Positions 35,051 through 43,825 of a DNA stretch of 60,576 nt are shown here, one piece after another; the stretch's first letter is position 1, and each line of letters starts with the position of its first letter. Made by a program: the position numbers and the translations under genes. A model generated the notes under the pieces. That model searched no databases. It had not been told where the DNA came from and saw only the letters and a list, made by a program, of their open reading frames with translations. The DNA is taken from assembly GCA_002336245.1 (NCBI GenBank), contig DDDG01000010.1:1-60576 (forward strand). The letters are read 5' to 3'. The DNA is from Flavobacteriales bacterium UBA1986. GTDB lineage: Bacteria > Bacteroidota > Bacteroidia > Flavobacteriales_G > Salibacteraceae.

Positions 35051-36196
35051 TTACAGAGTACCGCGACGCTCTTGCTCGCGTTCAATGCTCTCGAATAAAG
35101 CCTTGAAGTTTCCTTTTCCGAAACTTTGAGCACCTTTTCGCTGGATGATCTCAAAGAATAAGGTCGGACGATCAGAGACGGGCTTGGTGAAAATTTGTAG
35201 CAGATAGCCTTCGTCATCGCGATCGATGAGAATGCCAAGTTCCTTTAAAGGAGCCAAGTCTTCATCAATCTCTCCTACCCGATCCAACACCTCATCGTAA
35301 TAAGTTGATGGTACGTATAGAAAATCTACACCACGCTTTTGAAGCTCGGTAACTGTGTGAATGATGTTATCTGTAGCAATGGCAATGTGCTGAACTCCTG
35401 GGCCATTGTAAAAATCCAAGTACTCTTCCACTTGCGACTTTTTCTTTCCTTCAGCCGGTTCGTTGATCGGAAATTTAATGCGACCATTTCCATTGGTCAT
35501 AACCTTTGACATCAGAGCGGTAAAGTCGGTGCTGATGTCTTTATCATCGAAGGAAACGAGTTGAGTAAATCCCATCACTTTCCCATAAAACTCAGACCAA
35601 ACATTCATTTCGTTCCATCCAACATTTCCGACCATGTGATCCACGTACTTGAGGCCAACAGGTTCGGGTTGGTATGAGCTTTCCCATTTTTCGAAGCCCG
35701 GAAGGAATACTCCCTTGTAATTTTTGCGCTCCACAAAAATGTGAACGGTCTCCCCATACGTGTGAATGCCTGAACGAACAACATGTCCATTTGAGTCCTC
35801 TTCCTTTGTGGGTTCCATGAACGATTTGGCGCCGCGTGAGGTGGTTTCTTCCCAAGCTTTGGTTGCATCGTCAACCCAGATGGCAACTACACGAACTCCA
35901 TCACCGTGCTTGTTCAAATGCTCATTGATGAATCCGTCCTTCGTCAAAGGAGTAGTGAGCACCAATCGGATTTTATCTTGCTTCAACACATAGGATACAC
36001 GGTCTTTGATCCCCGTTTCCAAGCCTGCGTAGGCATGCGCTTGAAAGCCGAAAGCCGTGCGATAGTAGTGAGCTGCTTGTTTTGCATTTCCAACATATAG
36101 CTCGATGTAATCGGTTCCATTCAAGGGGAGAAAGTCTTCTGCTCCTTCAAATATTTTCTCGAGTCCGTATTCAACGTTTTTTAATCCTGTGCTCAT
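35051..36196 (-). CDS. hppD: 4-hydroxyphenylpyruvate dioxygenase
   Basis: 381 residues made of two vicinal-oxygen-chelate domains. Iron ligands are visible as His in VDHMVGNV (about 183), His in GVQHIAIATDN (about 268) and Glu in TLFFEIIQRKGAQSFGKGNF (about 350). It converts 4-hydroxyphenylpyruvate to homogentisate in tyrosine catabolism. It follows hmgA on the same strand after 53 bases, so the two consecutive pathway steps share an operon. The next enzyme, fumarylacetoacetase, is not in the window. Confidence 0.95.
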   Translation of the reverse strand: MSTGLKNVEYGLEKIFEGAEDFLPLNGTDYIELYVGNAKQAAHYYRTAFGFQAHAYAGLETGIKDRVSYVLKQDKIRLVLTTPLTKDGFINEHLNKHGDGVRVVAIWVDDATKAWEETTSRGAKSFMEPTKEEDSNGHVVRSGIHTYGETVHIFVERKNYKGVFLPGFEKWESSYQPEPVGLKYVDHMVGNVGWNEMNVWSEFYGKVMGFTQLVSFDDKDISTDFTALMSKVMTNGNGRIKFPINEPAEGKKKSQVEEYLDFYNGPGVQHIAIATDNIIHTVTELQKRGVDFLYVPSTYYDEVLDRVGEIDEDLAPLKELGILIDRDDEGYLLQIFTKPVSDRPTLFFEIIQRKGAQSFGKGNFKALFESIEREQERRGTL

Positions 36197-36249
36197 CAGT
36201 GAATTCTTATGTGTTACAATAATGCTAAGTTCTAATTGAATTCTTCAAA

Positions 36250-37407
36250 CTATTCCAACCAAGACTTGTAATATTGATCGTCGGCAATCTCCATAGCTTG
36301 TTTCGTGATCTTAAGCGGCTTAAAGGTATCTACCATCACGGCCAATTCATCAGTTTCCTTCTTACCTATACTTCTCTCCGTAGCACCTGGGTGCGGACCA
36401 TGTGGAATTCCTGCAGGGTGCAGTGATATGTGCCCCGGCCCTATGTCGTTTCTACTCATGAAGTCCCCATCTACGTAATACAAGACTTCATCTGAATCGA
36501 TGTTGCTATGGTTGTATGGAGCTGGAATCGACTCTGGGTGATAGTCGTAGAGGCGAGGCACAAAAGAGCAAACCACAAAAGCAGCCGTTTCAAAGGTCTG
36601 ATGAATTGGTGGCGGCAAATGAACTCGTCCCGTAATGGGCTCAAAATCGTGGATTGAAAAGGCGTATGGATAATTGTATCCATCCCAGCCAACTACATCA
36701 AACGGATGGGAGGCATATTCAAAATCATAGAGTACGTCTTCCTTTTTAATCTTCATTAAAAATGAACCCTTCTCATCGTGGGTCTCCAATTCGCTTGGAG
36801 GACGAATGTCACGCTCGCAAAATGGCGAGTGTTCTAGTAATTGTCCGAAGTGGTTGCGATATCTTTTCGGAGTATACATTGGGCTAAACGACTCAACGAT
36901 GAAGAGGCGATTGTCTTCTTGATCAAAATCGATTTGATAAATCATTCCCCTTGGAACGAGCAGATAGTCTCCTGGTGTGAAAGGAATTTTGCCAAGAAAG
37001 GTGCGCAGTGTACCACTTCCGCGGTGCACAAAAATCATTTCGTCGGCATCGGTGTTTTTATAGAAATACTCTGTGAGAGATTTCCTTGGAGCTGCCAAGC
37101 TGATGTAACAATCACTGTTTACTAATACAGGGGTGCGACTTTCCAAATAATCGTCAGCCGGCTTTACTTGAAAACCATGAAGGCGATATGATTTAAGGTT
37201 CTTGTCGATGGCGATTTCTGGGGCTACGTTCTTCGATTTTCCAATTTCTCGGACCATTGTTGGCCTGTGATGATGGTAGATCAAAGACGACATTCCGTCG
37301 AAGCCTATGGTGCCGAAGAGTTCCTCGTAGTGGATGCTTCCGTCATCCTTTTTAAAGGTAGTATGCCTCTTGTGTGGAAATCGACCTAACTTATGGTAAA
37401 AGGGCAT
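36250..37407 (-). CDS. hmgA: homogentisate 1,2-dioxygenase
   Basis: 385 residues of the cupin-like homogentisate dioxygenase family. Visible segments include MIFVHRGSGTLRTFLGKIPF, the DYLLVPRGMIYQID block and HPAGIPHGPHPGATERSIG near the C-terminus, which supplies iron ligands. It is shorter than the classic 430-residue enzyme, as I recall for Bacteroidota forms. It opens the ring of homogentisate to maleylacetoacetate. It leads the hmgA-hppD unit and has a good promoter. Confidence 0.92.
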   Translation of the reverse strand: MPFYHKLGRFPHKRHTTFKKDDGSIHYEELFGTIGFDGMSSLIYHHHRPTMVREIGKSKNVAPEIAIDKNLKSYRLHGFQVKPADDYLESRTPVLVNSDCYISLAAPRKSLTEYFYKNTDADEMIFVHRGSGTLRTFLGKIPFTPGDYLLVPRGMIYQIDFDQEDNRLFIVESFSPMYTPKRYRNHFGQLLEHSPFCERDIRPPSELETHDEKGSFLMKIKKEDVLYDFEYASHPFDVVGWDGYNYPYAFSIHDFEPITGRVHLPPPIHQTFETAAFVVCSFVPRLYDYHPESIPAPYNHSNIDSDEVLYYVDGDFMSRNDIGPGHISLHPAGIPHGPHPGATERSIGKKETDELAVMVDTFKPLKITKQAMEIADDQYYKSWLE

Positions 37408-37423
37408 ATGGTGAAATTTGAGA

Positions 37424-37452
37424 CAAAGGTAAATTTAATCACATCCAACAAA
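37424..37452 (-). promoter_or_regulatory. promoter of hmgA-hppD (TTTG-N17-TACCTTTG)
   Basis: On the minus strand TTTG (37452-37449) and TACCTTTG (37431-37424) are 17 bases apart. The hmgA ATG is 16 bases beyond the -7 element, giving a very short leader. Confidence 0.65.
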
Positions 37453-37476
37453 CTGATGTGCGTCAACTGCCCGCCC

Positions 37477-37505
37477 TTGCCTGCTGGCCAATTTTGATAC
37501 ATTTG
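37477..37505 (+). promoter_or_regulatory. promoter of the SDR gene (TTG-N18-TACATTTG)
   Basis: TTG at 37477-37479 and TACATTTG at 37498-37505 with 18 bases between them. It is back to back with the hmgA promoter, so the 124-base spacer carries two divergent promoters. The predicted start site near 37512 supports the ATG at 37532 over the upstream GTG at 37505. Confidence 0.65.
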
Positions 37506-37531
37506 TGAGTGGTCATCTTAGTAGAAATATC

Positions 37532-38476
37532 ATGAGCAGAAAAGCACTGATAATAGGCTCTCTGGGGCAAGTGGGGAGGGAATTGAGCAGTAATCTTGCT
37601 CTTAAGCTCGGTTATGAAAACGTACTTAGCACCGATGTTAAATCCGACCCCGACTACGAAGGGCGTTTCGAAATTTTAGACTGCTTAGATGAGCCTGCAC
37701 TGAGGGATTTAGTTCAGCGTGAATCGATCACTGAAGTGTACCACCTCGCTGCTCTCCTTTCGGCCACTGCTGAGCAGAACATCGATTTTGCGTGGAAACT
37801 TTCTGTGAATGGACTTTTTAATGTGCTCAATTTGGCCAAAGATGGTTTGATTGAAAAAATCTTTTGGCCGAGTTCCATTGCCGTATTTGGCCCAAACACG
37901 CCGAGACATCAAACTCCTCAAAGCACCATCATTGAGCCTACAACGGTTTATGGAATTGGGAAACAAGCTGGTGAACAGTGGTGCAATTATTACCACAAGC
38001 GTTTTGGGGTCGACGTTCGCTCCGTGAGGTATCCTGGGCTCATTGGATGGAAATCACTTCCTGGCGGTGGAACTACAGATTATGCGGTAGATATTTTCTA
38101 CAGTGCCTTAAAAGGTGAGCGCTTTAACTGCTTTCTAAACGAAGACACCTTCTTGCCAATGATGCATATGGAAGATGCCATTCGTGCCACATTGGCAATT
38201 ATGGAACAAGATGCCTCGAACATCAAGATCCGAAACAGCTACAACATTTCGGCAATGTCCTTTTCCCCCAAGACCTTGGCAGAAGAACTTCGCAAGCACT
38301 TTCCAAATTTTGAAATTGAATACAAACCTGATTTCCGACAAGAGATTGCCAGCAGCTGGCCCTCGAGCATCGATGACGCCCAAGCTCGAACAGATTGGGG
38401 ATGGAAAGAGCAATATGGCCTTTCAGAACTTGTTCAAAACATGATTGAAAACTTGAAGTTGCAGGTTCAAGCATGA
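37532..38476 (+). CDS. NAD-dependent epimerase/dehydratase-type L-threonine 3-dehydrogenase
   Basis: 314 residues of the extended SDR family. The Rossmann motif is LIIGSLGQVGREL, the active site YGIGKQAGEQW (YxxxK), and later segments VRYPGLIGWKSLPGGGTTDY and FLPMMHMEDAIRATL match the SDR-type threonine dehydrogenases of Bacteroidota. Those oxidise threonine to 2-amino-3-ketobutyrate, which is cleaved to glycine and acetyl-CoA. Another nucleotide-sugar epimerase function cannot be fully excluded. Its stop overlaps the start of the M28 gene (ATGA). Confidence 0.85.
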   Translation: MSRKALIIGSLGQVGRELSSNLALKLGYENVLSTDVKSDPDYEGRFEILDCLDEPALRDLVQRESITEVYHLAALLSATAEQNIDFAWKLSVNGLFNVLNLAKDGLIEKIFWPSSIAVFGPNTPRHQTPQSTIIEPTTVYGIGKQAGEQWCNYYHKRFGVDVRSVRYPGLIGWKSLPGGGTTDYAVDIFYSALKGERFNCFLNEDTFLPMMHMEDAIRATLAIMEQDASNIKIRNSYNISAMSFSPKTLAEELRKHFPNFEIEYKPDFRQEIASSWPSSIDDAQARTDWGWKEQYGLSELVQNMIENLKLQVQA

Positions 38477-39468
38477 GATTTATTGGCCTTTTACTTCTAA
38501 TCTCCCTATTGACTTTTTCATGCGACACCAAAGAGCGCAAGAGGGTTGAATTTCCTTCAAAACCGAAGAAAGTCTTTGCTCCCCTCGACTCAGTACCGAC
38601 TTTTCAGGCGGATACTGCCTATGCCTTCATAGAAAAGCAATTGGCTTTTGGGCCGCGCGTGCCCAACACACCTGAGCATAAGAATTGTGCGGCTTATCTA
38701 GATTCAGAATTAAAACGTCTTGGGCTAGAAACTGAGATGCAGTCGGCGAAAGTCACTGCATTCAACGGAGATGCTTTGGACATTCGAAACATTCAAGGGC
38801 GGCTTAATCCTGAGATAAAAGACCGCATTTTATTGTTCGCTCATTGGGATAGCCGTCCATTCGCCGATCGAGATTCCGAGAAAAAAAATAAGCCCATTTT
38901 AGGAGCCAACGATGGTGCAAGTGGGGTTGCAGTCATTCTTGAACTCCTTCGCAGCATTCAGGATTACCCCAAGAAACCCACCATAGGAATCGACGTAGTT
39001 TTCTTTGACGCAGAAGATTATGGCAAGCCTTCAAGCAGCATGACGGGTGAAGGAAACGACAGTTGGTGTTTGGGTTCTCAATATTGGTCTGAAAACCTGC
39101 CTGTGGATTACTTAAAACCTAAGTATGGAATTCTCTTAGATATGGTTGGTGCGGAGAATGCCGTTTTCCCAAAAGAATATGCCTCGAGACAATTTGCACC
39201 TGAACTTCAAGATAAAATATGGGGACTGGCCAATGACCTAGGATATGGCAAGCTCTTCATCAGCGAAGCCGTTGGAGGAATTACCGACGACCACATCTAT
39301 GTGAGTCAATTGGCAGAAATTCCAAGTGTCGACATCATCCACTACGAACCATGGCGACGTGACTTTGGAACGTTCCATCACACCCACGAAGATAATTTGG
39401 ATGTAATTTCTAAGCCTACCCTTGGCGCCGTCGGTGAGGTGCTCATTGAATTCCTGTACAGGGAATAA
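38473..39468 (+). CDS. M28 family lipoprotein, glutaminyl-peptide cyclotransferase-like
   Basis: 331 residues with a lipobox (LLLLISLLTFSC, Cys17). The M28 zinc-site segments are LLFAHWDSRPFADRD, GANDGASGVAVILELL, VVFFDAEDYGKP and FHHTHEDNLDVIS. The layout, including WCLGSQYWSENLP, fits bacterial and animal glutaminyl cyclases, which form N-terminal pyroglutamate, more than broad aminopeptidases. T9SS cargo often has N-terminal pyroglutamate in this phylum, so modification of exported proteins is a reasonable role. The start overlaps the SDR gene by 4 bases. Confidence 0.87.
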   Translation: MRFIGLLLLISLLTFSCDTKERKRVEFPSKPKKVFAPLDSVPTFQADTAYAFIEKQLAFGPRVPNTPEHKNCAAYLDSELKRLGLETEMQSAKVTAFNGDALDIRNIQGRLNPEIKDRILLFAHWDSRPFADRDSEKKNKPILGANDGASGVAVILELLRSIQDYPKKPTIGIDVVFFDAEDYGKPSSSMTGEGNDSWCLGSQYWSENLPVDYLKPKYGILLDMVGAENAVFPKEYASRQFAPELQDKIWGLANDLGYGKLFISEAVGGITDDHIYVSQLAEIPSVDIIHYEPWRRDFGTFHHTHEDNLDVISKPTLGAVGEVLIEFLYRE

Positions 39469-39497
39469 AAAACCCCCTTTCAAACGAAAGAGGGTTT
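39465..39497 (-). terminator. terminator between convergent genes
   Basis: A 12-bp stem with one mismatch (39470-39481 with 39486-39497) and a 4-base loop. On the minus strand it is followed by TTTTTT, so it is a good terminator for the LamG-PKD gene. The + strand side lacks a T-run, but the hairpin may still stall transcripts of the M28 gene. Confidence 0.7.
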
Positions 39498-39520
39498 AGC
39501 TAAACATTCCGACTCGAATC

Positions 39521-41041
39521 CTAATTTAATAGAAGCTTTTGATGCCTTTTCTTGTTGTCTCTTGACACTTGAAGAATGTACTCACCCAAAGGCAATTCAG
39601 GGCGTCTAATATCTAGTGTTTTCTCTCGATTGTTGATTTGTTTGAAGACTAGCTTTCCACTCAAATCAAAAATGCTCACGTCAAACAAACCCGGTTCATC
39701 GGCCACTTCGATGTGAATGTTTTCTTGAACTGGATTAGGGAAGATGCTAAATCCTCCATACTCCAATTCACTAACATTCTGCAGTACGGCATTGAACTCT
39801 ACACAAGAAGTATCAAAACCACAGTTGTTGTATACGTACAAACAGATTTGATAAACTCCGTTGGTATTATAGGTATGGAAGATGGTGAAAGATGAACTAG
39901 TTTCTCCGTCCCCAAAATCCCACAATACTGAGTCGATGGCATCATCATTGGCACTAACAGCCACAACAAGGTCATTTCCTATAATGCTAATGCTCGCCAC
40001 TGGAGCATCACACTCAAGATCCACATCATCACAAAATTGATCGGAATTACCACAAGCAGTAATGGCATCAATGCACACGTTGTATGTTCCACCAGAGGGG
40101 AAAGTATGGCCAATAAAGGCGTTTGATGTCGTATCAAAAGTTCCATCGCCCCAGGTCCAAAAAGCTACATCGTAGTTGACCGAAAGATTCTCGAATGTTG
40201 CAAAGACAGATTGGCTTGTTGTGTTTGCATCAAAATCCGCAACTGGCGTTAGGTTGTTCTGGTCTGGAAAAGTAGAGTTATTGAACAATGGGCCTTGATT
40301 GGTACCATCAAATCCATTTCCAGTTTGATCGGCAGAGGTAAAGCCTGAACCAGCATTGAAATTGTAAAATAAAATCGTGTTGGCGTTGTTAGGAGTTACA
40401 CCCGTGCAAACAATGCTTCGGATTTGAGTTTCAGTAAGAGCCAATGCGTGCATGCTGAAATCGTCCATGAGGCCATCGAGGTATCGAAAGTTTAGAAGGT
40501 TAAAGCGCGCTCCTAAAACTTTCGCTCCACCGGCGCCAAGAGTAAGAAGTCGGTCAGCACGAGTTGGTCCTTGCACTTCAAGTGTATCTGAGGCTTGAAT
40601 AACGCCATTGACGTATGCACGCAGTTCATAAAACATTGAATTACCTCTCTCAGAAACCTTTTCTACAACACAGGCTACATGAGCCCAATCGTTGCTTTTG
40701 AAAGTAATTGGGAAGGCTAGGTTGGTGTTCTCGCCATTCATGTATTGCGAGAAGTTGAAGTTTGTTGCTCCGCCACCTCCACCGAAGGTTCCGATGAAAG
40801 TTCGAAAACCAGCATTATTATAATCGGCTGGGTTATCGGTAATATCAGCAACGTAATTGTTTCCAACCCATTGAGAATTTGCCCAAAATGAGTAGCTGAG
40901 GCTTTCTAAAAACTGAAAGGAAAGACTGTCGTTAATTTCAACATAGTCGTCATCTCCATCAAACGAGAGTGAAGAATTTTGAGCATGCAAGGCAATTGGA
41001 AGCAATAATGCGAAAGTGAAAATTAGGCGTAATGTTTTCAT
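39521..41041 (-). CDS. LamG-PKD T9SS-secreted protein 1
   Basis: 506 residues from the ATG at 41041. Signal peptide (MKTLRLIFTFALLLPIALHA), LamG/concanavalin-like domain (about 25-230), two PKD-like domains near 265-340 (VAFWTWGDGTFDTTSNAFIG) and 345-420, with DSVLWDFGDGETSSSFTIFH in the second. A T9SS type A sorting domain closes the protein (about 425-506, FSIFPNPVQENIHIEV to HQKLLLN). It is exported by T9SS and probably bound to the cell surface. A tandem paralogue lies directly upstream at 41225-42733. Ligand unknown. Confidence 0.9.
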   Translation of the reverse strand: MKTLRLIFTFALLLPIALHAQNSSLSFDGDDDYVEINDSLSFQFLESLSYSFWANSQWVGNNYVADITDNPADYNNAGFRTFIGTFGGGGGATNFNFSQYMNGENTNLAFPITFKSNDWAHVACVVEKVSERGNSMFYELRAYVNGVIQASDTLEVQGPTRADRLLTLGAGGAKVLGARFNLLNFRYLDGLMDDFSMHALALTETQIRSIVCTGVTPNNANTILFYNFNAGSGFTSADQTGNGFDGTNQGPLFNNSTFPDQNNLTPVADFDANTTSQSVFATFENLSVNYDVAFWTWGDGTFDTTSNAFIGHTFPSGGTYNVCIDAITACGNSDQFCDDVDLECDAPVASISIIGNDLVVAVSANDDAIDSVLWDFGDGETSSSFTIFHTYNTNGVYQICLYVYNNCGFDTSCVEFNAVLQNVSELEYGGFSIFPNPVQENIHIEVADEPGLFDVSIFDLSGKLVFKQINNREKTLDIRRPELPLGEYILQVSRDNKKRHQKLLLN

Positions 41042-41224
41042 AATCAAGTGTTTGCAGTGAAATTGGATTAGGAGGTTGGTCAAATGTAAGTGAATATCTA
41101 ATTGATTGTATTACGGTGATGGCAAATGGCATTAGAGCTTCATCACGAATTCAGACTCACCCAGTTCTTCCTGAAAAAGCTAGAAAGAAACCATGTTGAG
41201 CTAAGAGAATAATTCCATACTAGC

Positions 41225-42733
41225 TCAATTGATCTGCAGCTTTTGGAAGGCTGTTTTATACTGCCCTTTTACTTGTAAGATATAGGTTCCAGGAAGCAAT
41301 CTCTCTACATTAAACTCGTAGGAGGATTCTCGAATATTCATGGTTTTTGTCACCATCCTTCCTCTCAAATCGTAAACGCTCAAATTGTAGCTTAGGCCTT
41401 GGTTGTCAAACTCTACTCTAACCTGAGTACTCGCAGGATTCGGGAATAACTCTAGACCCATAAATTCAAGTTCCTCCAGAGATTGCACTACAGCATTGTA
41501 TTCTTGACAGATCGTATCTGCCCCACAAGAATTGTAGGCATAGGCACAAATTGTATAGATCCCTTTTGAAGTGTAGGTATGAAAAAGGGTGTCACCAGAT
41601 TTCGAAGAGCCATCACCAAAATCCCATATCAGCGAATCAAGATCCGTCAAGTCTCCATAAACTTCAACTACTAAATCATTTGGGTCATAGGAAAATGTAG
41701 CCGCCGGGACCGTACAATCCACTTCAACCGAGTCGCAGTATTGATCTGTTCCGGCACAAGTAGTACTCACCTCAATGCATACGTTGTACATCCCTTTGGC
41801 GGGGAATATATGATTGTTCCAGGTGTTTGCATTTGTATCTGAAGTTCCGTCTCCCCATGTCCAAATCGCTGCGTCGAATGAACTCGAAGTGTTTTGGAAC
41901 CAAAAATCAAGTCTTTGGCTTGCAGGAGTATACGTCCAATCAGCTAGAGGTGATACAGTGCTCTGGTCTGGCGCAAGGTCGGTGGAATAAATTGGGCCCA
42001 TCAATTCCGCGCCATAGTTGTTGGCGCTGGAGTCAACCAAATTCACTCCGCTTCCCTCATTCATTTGAAAGAAAAGCAAGGTGTTCTGATCGTTTGGTGT
42101 AATTCCGGAGCATACAATGTTTTCAATTTCCAATGAACTCAATACTCTTGAATGAATGCTGAAATCGTCCATACTTCCACCTAGGAATCTTCCATCTTGG
42201 AGGTCGAACCTTCCACCAAGAATTCTTGGTCCGGTGGGGGTCAAATTGATGAGCCGTGAAGCTCGAGTAGAGCTTACTACTTCAAATTCGTCTACATCTC
42301 GTTCAACGCCGTTCAAATAGGCAGTCATTTTAAAATAGGAAGTGTCCGCAAGCTCACTCATGAGGTCTAAAACGCAGGCCACATGTGTCCACTCATCTAT
42401 TTTTCCACCAGCGCCTAAACTAACGCTGCCTTGTTCGCCATTAATCCATTGCCAGATAGAAATGTTGCTACCGTTACCAAGATCACCAATTAGAGTACGG
42501 AATCCCGCATTGTCGTAATCGGCCGGATTGTCGGTGAAATCCGCCATATAATTTCTGCCACTATAATCGCTCTTCACCCAAAAGGAATAGGTGAGTTCTT
42601 CAAGCTCGTAATAGGCCAAGGTATCTCCCACCCGGACATAATTACTATCTCCATCAAATTCAAGGGAGTAGTTTTGAGCGTTGGCTGACATAGTCACCAA
42701 TAAAATTGGAAGAAAGTAGAAGATTGGTTTCAT
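41225..42733 (-). CDS. LamG-PKD T9SS-secreted protein 2
   Basis: 502 residues from the ATG at 42733. It has the same layout as its neighbour: signal peptide (MKPIFYFLPILLVTMSANA), LamG domain, PKD-like repeats with ASTTC- and SC-containing strands, and a T9SS sorting domain (LELFPNPASTQVRVEF through FQKLQIN). Both share matching stretches such as TDNPADYDNAGFRTLIG, so the pair came from tandem duplication and then diverged. It should be a surface protein with a possible carbohydrate- or protein-binding function. The 183-base spacer to its partner holds a hairpin without a T-run. Confidence 0.9.
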   Translation of the reverse strand: MKPIFYFLPILLVTMSANAQNYSLEFDGDSNYVRVGDTLAYYELEELTYSFWVKSDYSGRNYMADFTDNPADYDNAGFRTLIGDLGNGSNISIWQWINGEQGSVSLGAGGKIDEWTHVACVLDLMSELADTSYFKMTAYLNGVERDVDEFEVVSSTRASRLINLTPTGPRILGGRFDLQDGRFLGGSMDDFSIHSRVLSSLEIENIVCSGITPNDQNTLLFFQMNEGSGVNLVDSSANNYGAELMGPIYSTDLAPDQSTVSPLADWTYTPASQRLDFWFQNTSSSFDAAIWTWGDGTSDTNANTWNNHIFPAKGMYNVCIEVSTTCAGTDQYCDSVEVDCTVPAATFSYDPNDLVVEVYGDLTDLDSLIWDFGDGSSKSGDTLFHTYTSKGIYTICAYAYNSCGADTICQEYNAVVQSLEELEFMGLELFPNPASTQVRVEFDNQGLSYNLSVYDLRGRMVTKTMNIRESSYEFNVERLLPGTYILQVKGQYKTAFQKLQIN

Positions 42734-42753
42734 AGCAGATAAAATTAGTTTTG
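42724..42753 (+). promoter_or_regulatory. promoter of the quinone oxidoreductase-like gene (TTG-N19-TAGTTTTG)
   Basis: TTG at 42724-42726 and TAGTTTTG at 42746-42753 with exactly 19 bases between them, the best-spaced promoter in the window. The predicted leader to the ATG at 42792 is about 32 bases. The upstream box falls within the N-terminus of the divergent T9SS gene. Confidence 0.7.
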
Positions 42754-42791
42754 CGCGAAGCAATCAAAGGTAGCTCTAAAATCGACGCTAT

Positions 42792-43805
42792 ATGCACTCT
42801 ATAAGCCTGATTAGGAATGGTTCAGCAGATTCGGCATTTGAACTCAGAGAAATCGCCGTTCCTCAAATTCAAGATGGGGAAGTCTTAGTAAAAGTGGAAG
42901 GCTTTGGACTCAACTATGCCGACGTTCTTGCGAGAAAAGGTCTTTACCCCGACTGCCCTCCTTTACCGGCTGTTTTGGGTTATGAAGCTGTTGGTCATAT
43001 TGTCCAATACAATGGTTCACTCGATTTAAAAGAAGGAGACCGTGTGTTGGCCTTTACACGATTTGGTGCTTACTCCGAGTATGCCATTACCGACGAGCGT
43101 GCTGTCATTAAAATCGACGATGACCTAGGAATTGGAGAGGCATGCGCCCTAGTCACACAATACTGCACTGCATATTTCTCCATGAATGTTGCGACCAATG
43201 CTTTTCCTGGCGAAAAAGTATTGGTCCATTCTGCTGCTGGAGGAGTAGGAACCGCCTTTTGTCAATTGGCAAAAATTAAAGGTTTGGAAGTTTACGGAAC
43301 CGTAGGTTCCGACGAAAAACTGAGCTATTTAAAAGAACAAGGGGTACATCAAGGAATCAACTACAGAAAGAACAATTTCTATGAAGTATTGAAGTCTCAG
43401 AATTTAAGGATGGACCTAGTCTTCGACCCGGTAGGAGGAAAGGTATTTAAGCAATCTCTTAAACTGCTCAACTACGGAGGGCGAATTGTCACTTTCGGTG
43501 CCGCAAGCCGATCGAAAGGGAACCTATTCACTGGACTCGAACTGCTTTTTGGCTTTGGCTTTTACAGCCCGCTTAAATTCCTCATGAAGTCGCAGTCGAT
43601 GCTGGGAGTGAACATGCTGCGCATTGGAGACCACAAACCAGAGCTTTTGGCAAATTGTCTTTCGGAGGTTGTAAAGTTGACTCGAGAAGGGAAGTTGAAC
43701 CCTCAGGTAGATCAGCTGTTCTCTTATAAGAACATTGCACAAGCCCACGCGCATCTTGAAAGCAGAAACAGCAAGGGTAAAATTGCGGTGAGCTGGAATG
43801 ACTAA
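42792..43805 (+). CDS. zinc-free medium-chain dehydrogenase, quinone oxidoreductase/VAT1-like
   Basis: 337 residues. The N-terminal GroES-like half has GFGLNYADVLARKGLYPDCP, followed by the nucleotide-binding motif HSAAGGVGTAFCQLAKIKG (about 150) and FDPVGGKVFKQSLKLLNYGG. The zinc-binding cysteines of alcohol dehydrogenases are absent, as in NADPH:quinone reductases and the eukaryotic VAT1 group. It probably reduces a quinone or an enone with NADPH. It is 20 bases from the DAHP synthase fusion, perhaps cotranscribed. Confidence 0.88.
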   Translation: MHSISLIRNGSADSAFELREIAVPQIQDGEVLVKVEGFGLNYADVLARKGLYPDCPPLPAVLGYEAVGHIVQYNGSLDLKEGDRVLAFTRFGAYSEYAITDERAVIKIDDDLGIGEACALVTQYCTAYFSMNVATNAFPGEKVLVHSAAGGVGTAFCQLAKIKGLEVYGTVGSDEKLSYLKEQGVHQGINYRKNNFYEVLKSQNLRMDLVFDPVGGKVFKQSLKLLNYGGRIVTFGAASRSKGNLFTGLELLFGFGFYSPLKFLMKSQSMLGVNMLRIGDHKPELLANCLSEVVKLTREGKLNPQVDQLFSYKNIAQAHAHLESRNSKGKIAVSWND

Positions 43806-43825
43806 ATACCTTTGTTCTGTATCCA

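Noticed and set aside
38135..38540. Minus-strand ORFs over the SDR gene
   Set aside because: Shadows of the SDR reading frame with no features of their own.
41196..41228. Inverted repeat TTGAGCTA/TAGCTCAA after the second LamG-PKD gene as a terminator
   Set aside because: The loop is 17 bases and there is no T-run on either strand; at most a weak hairpin.
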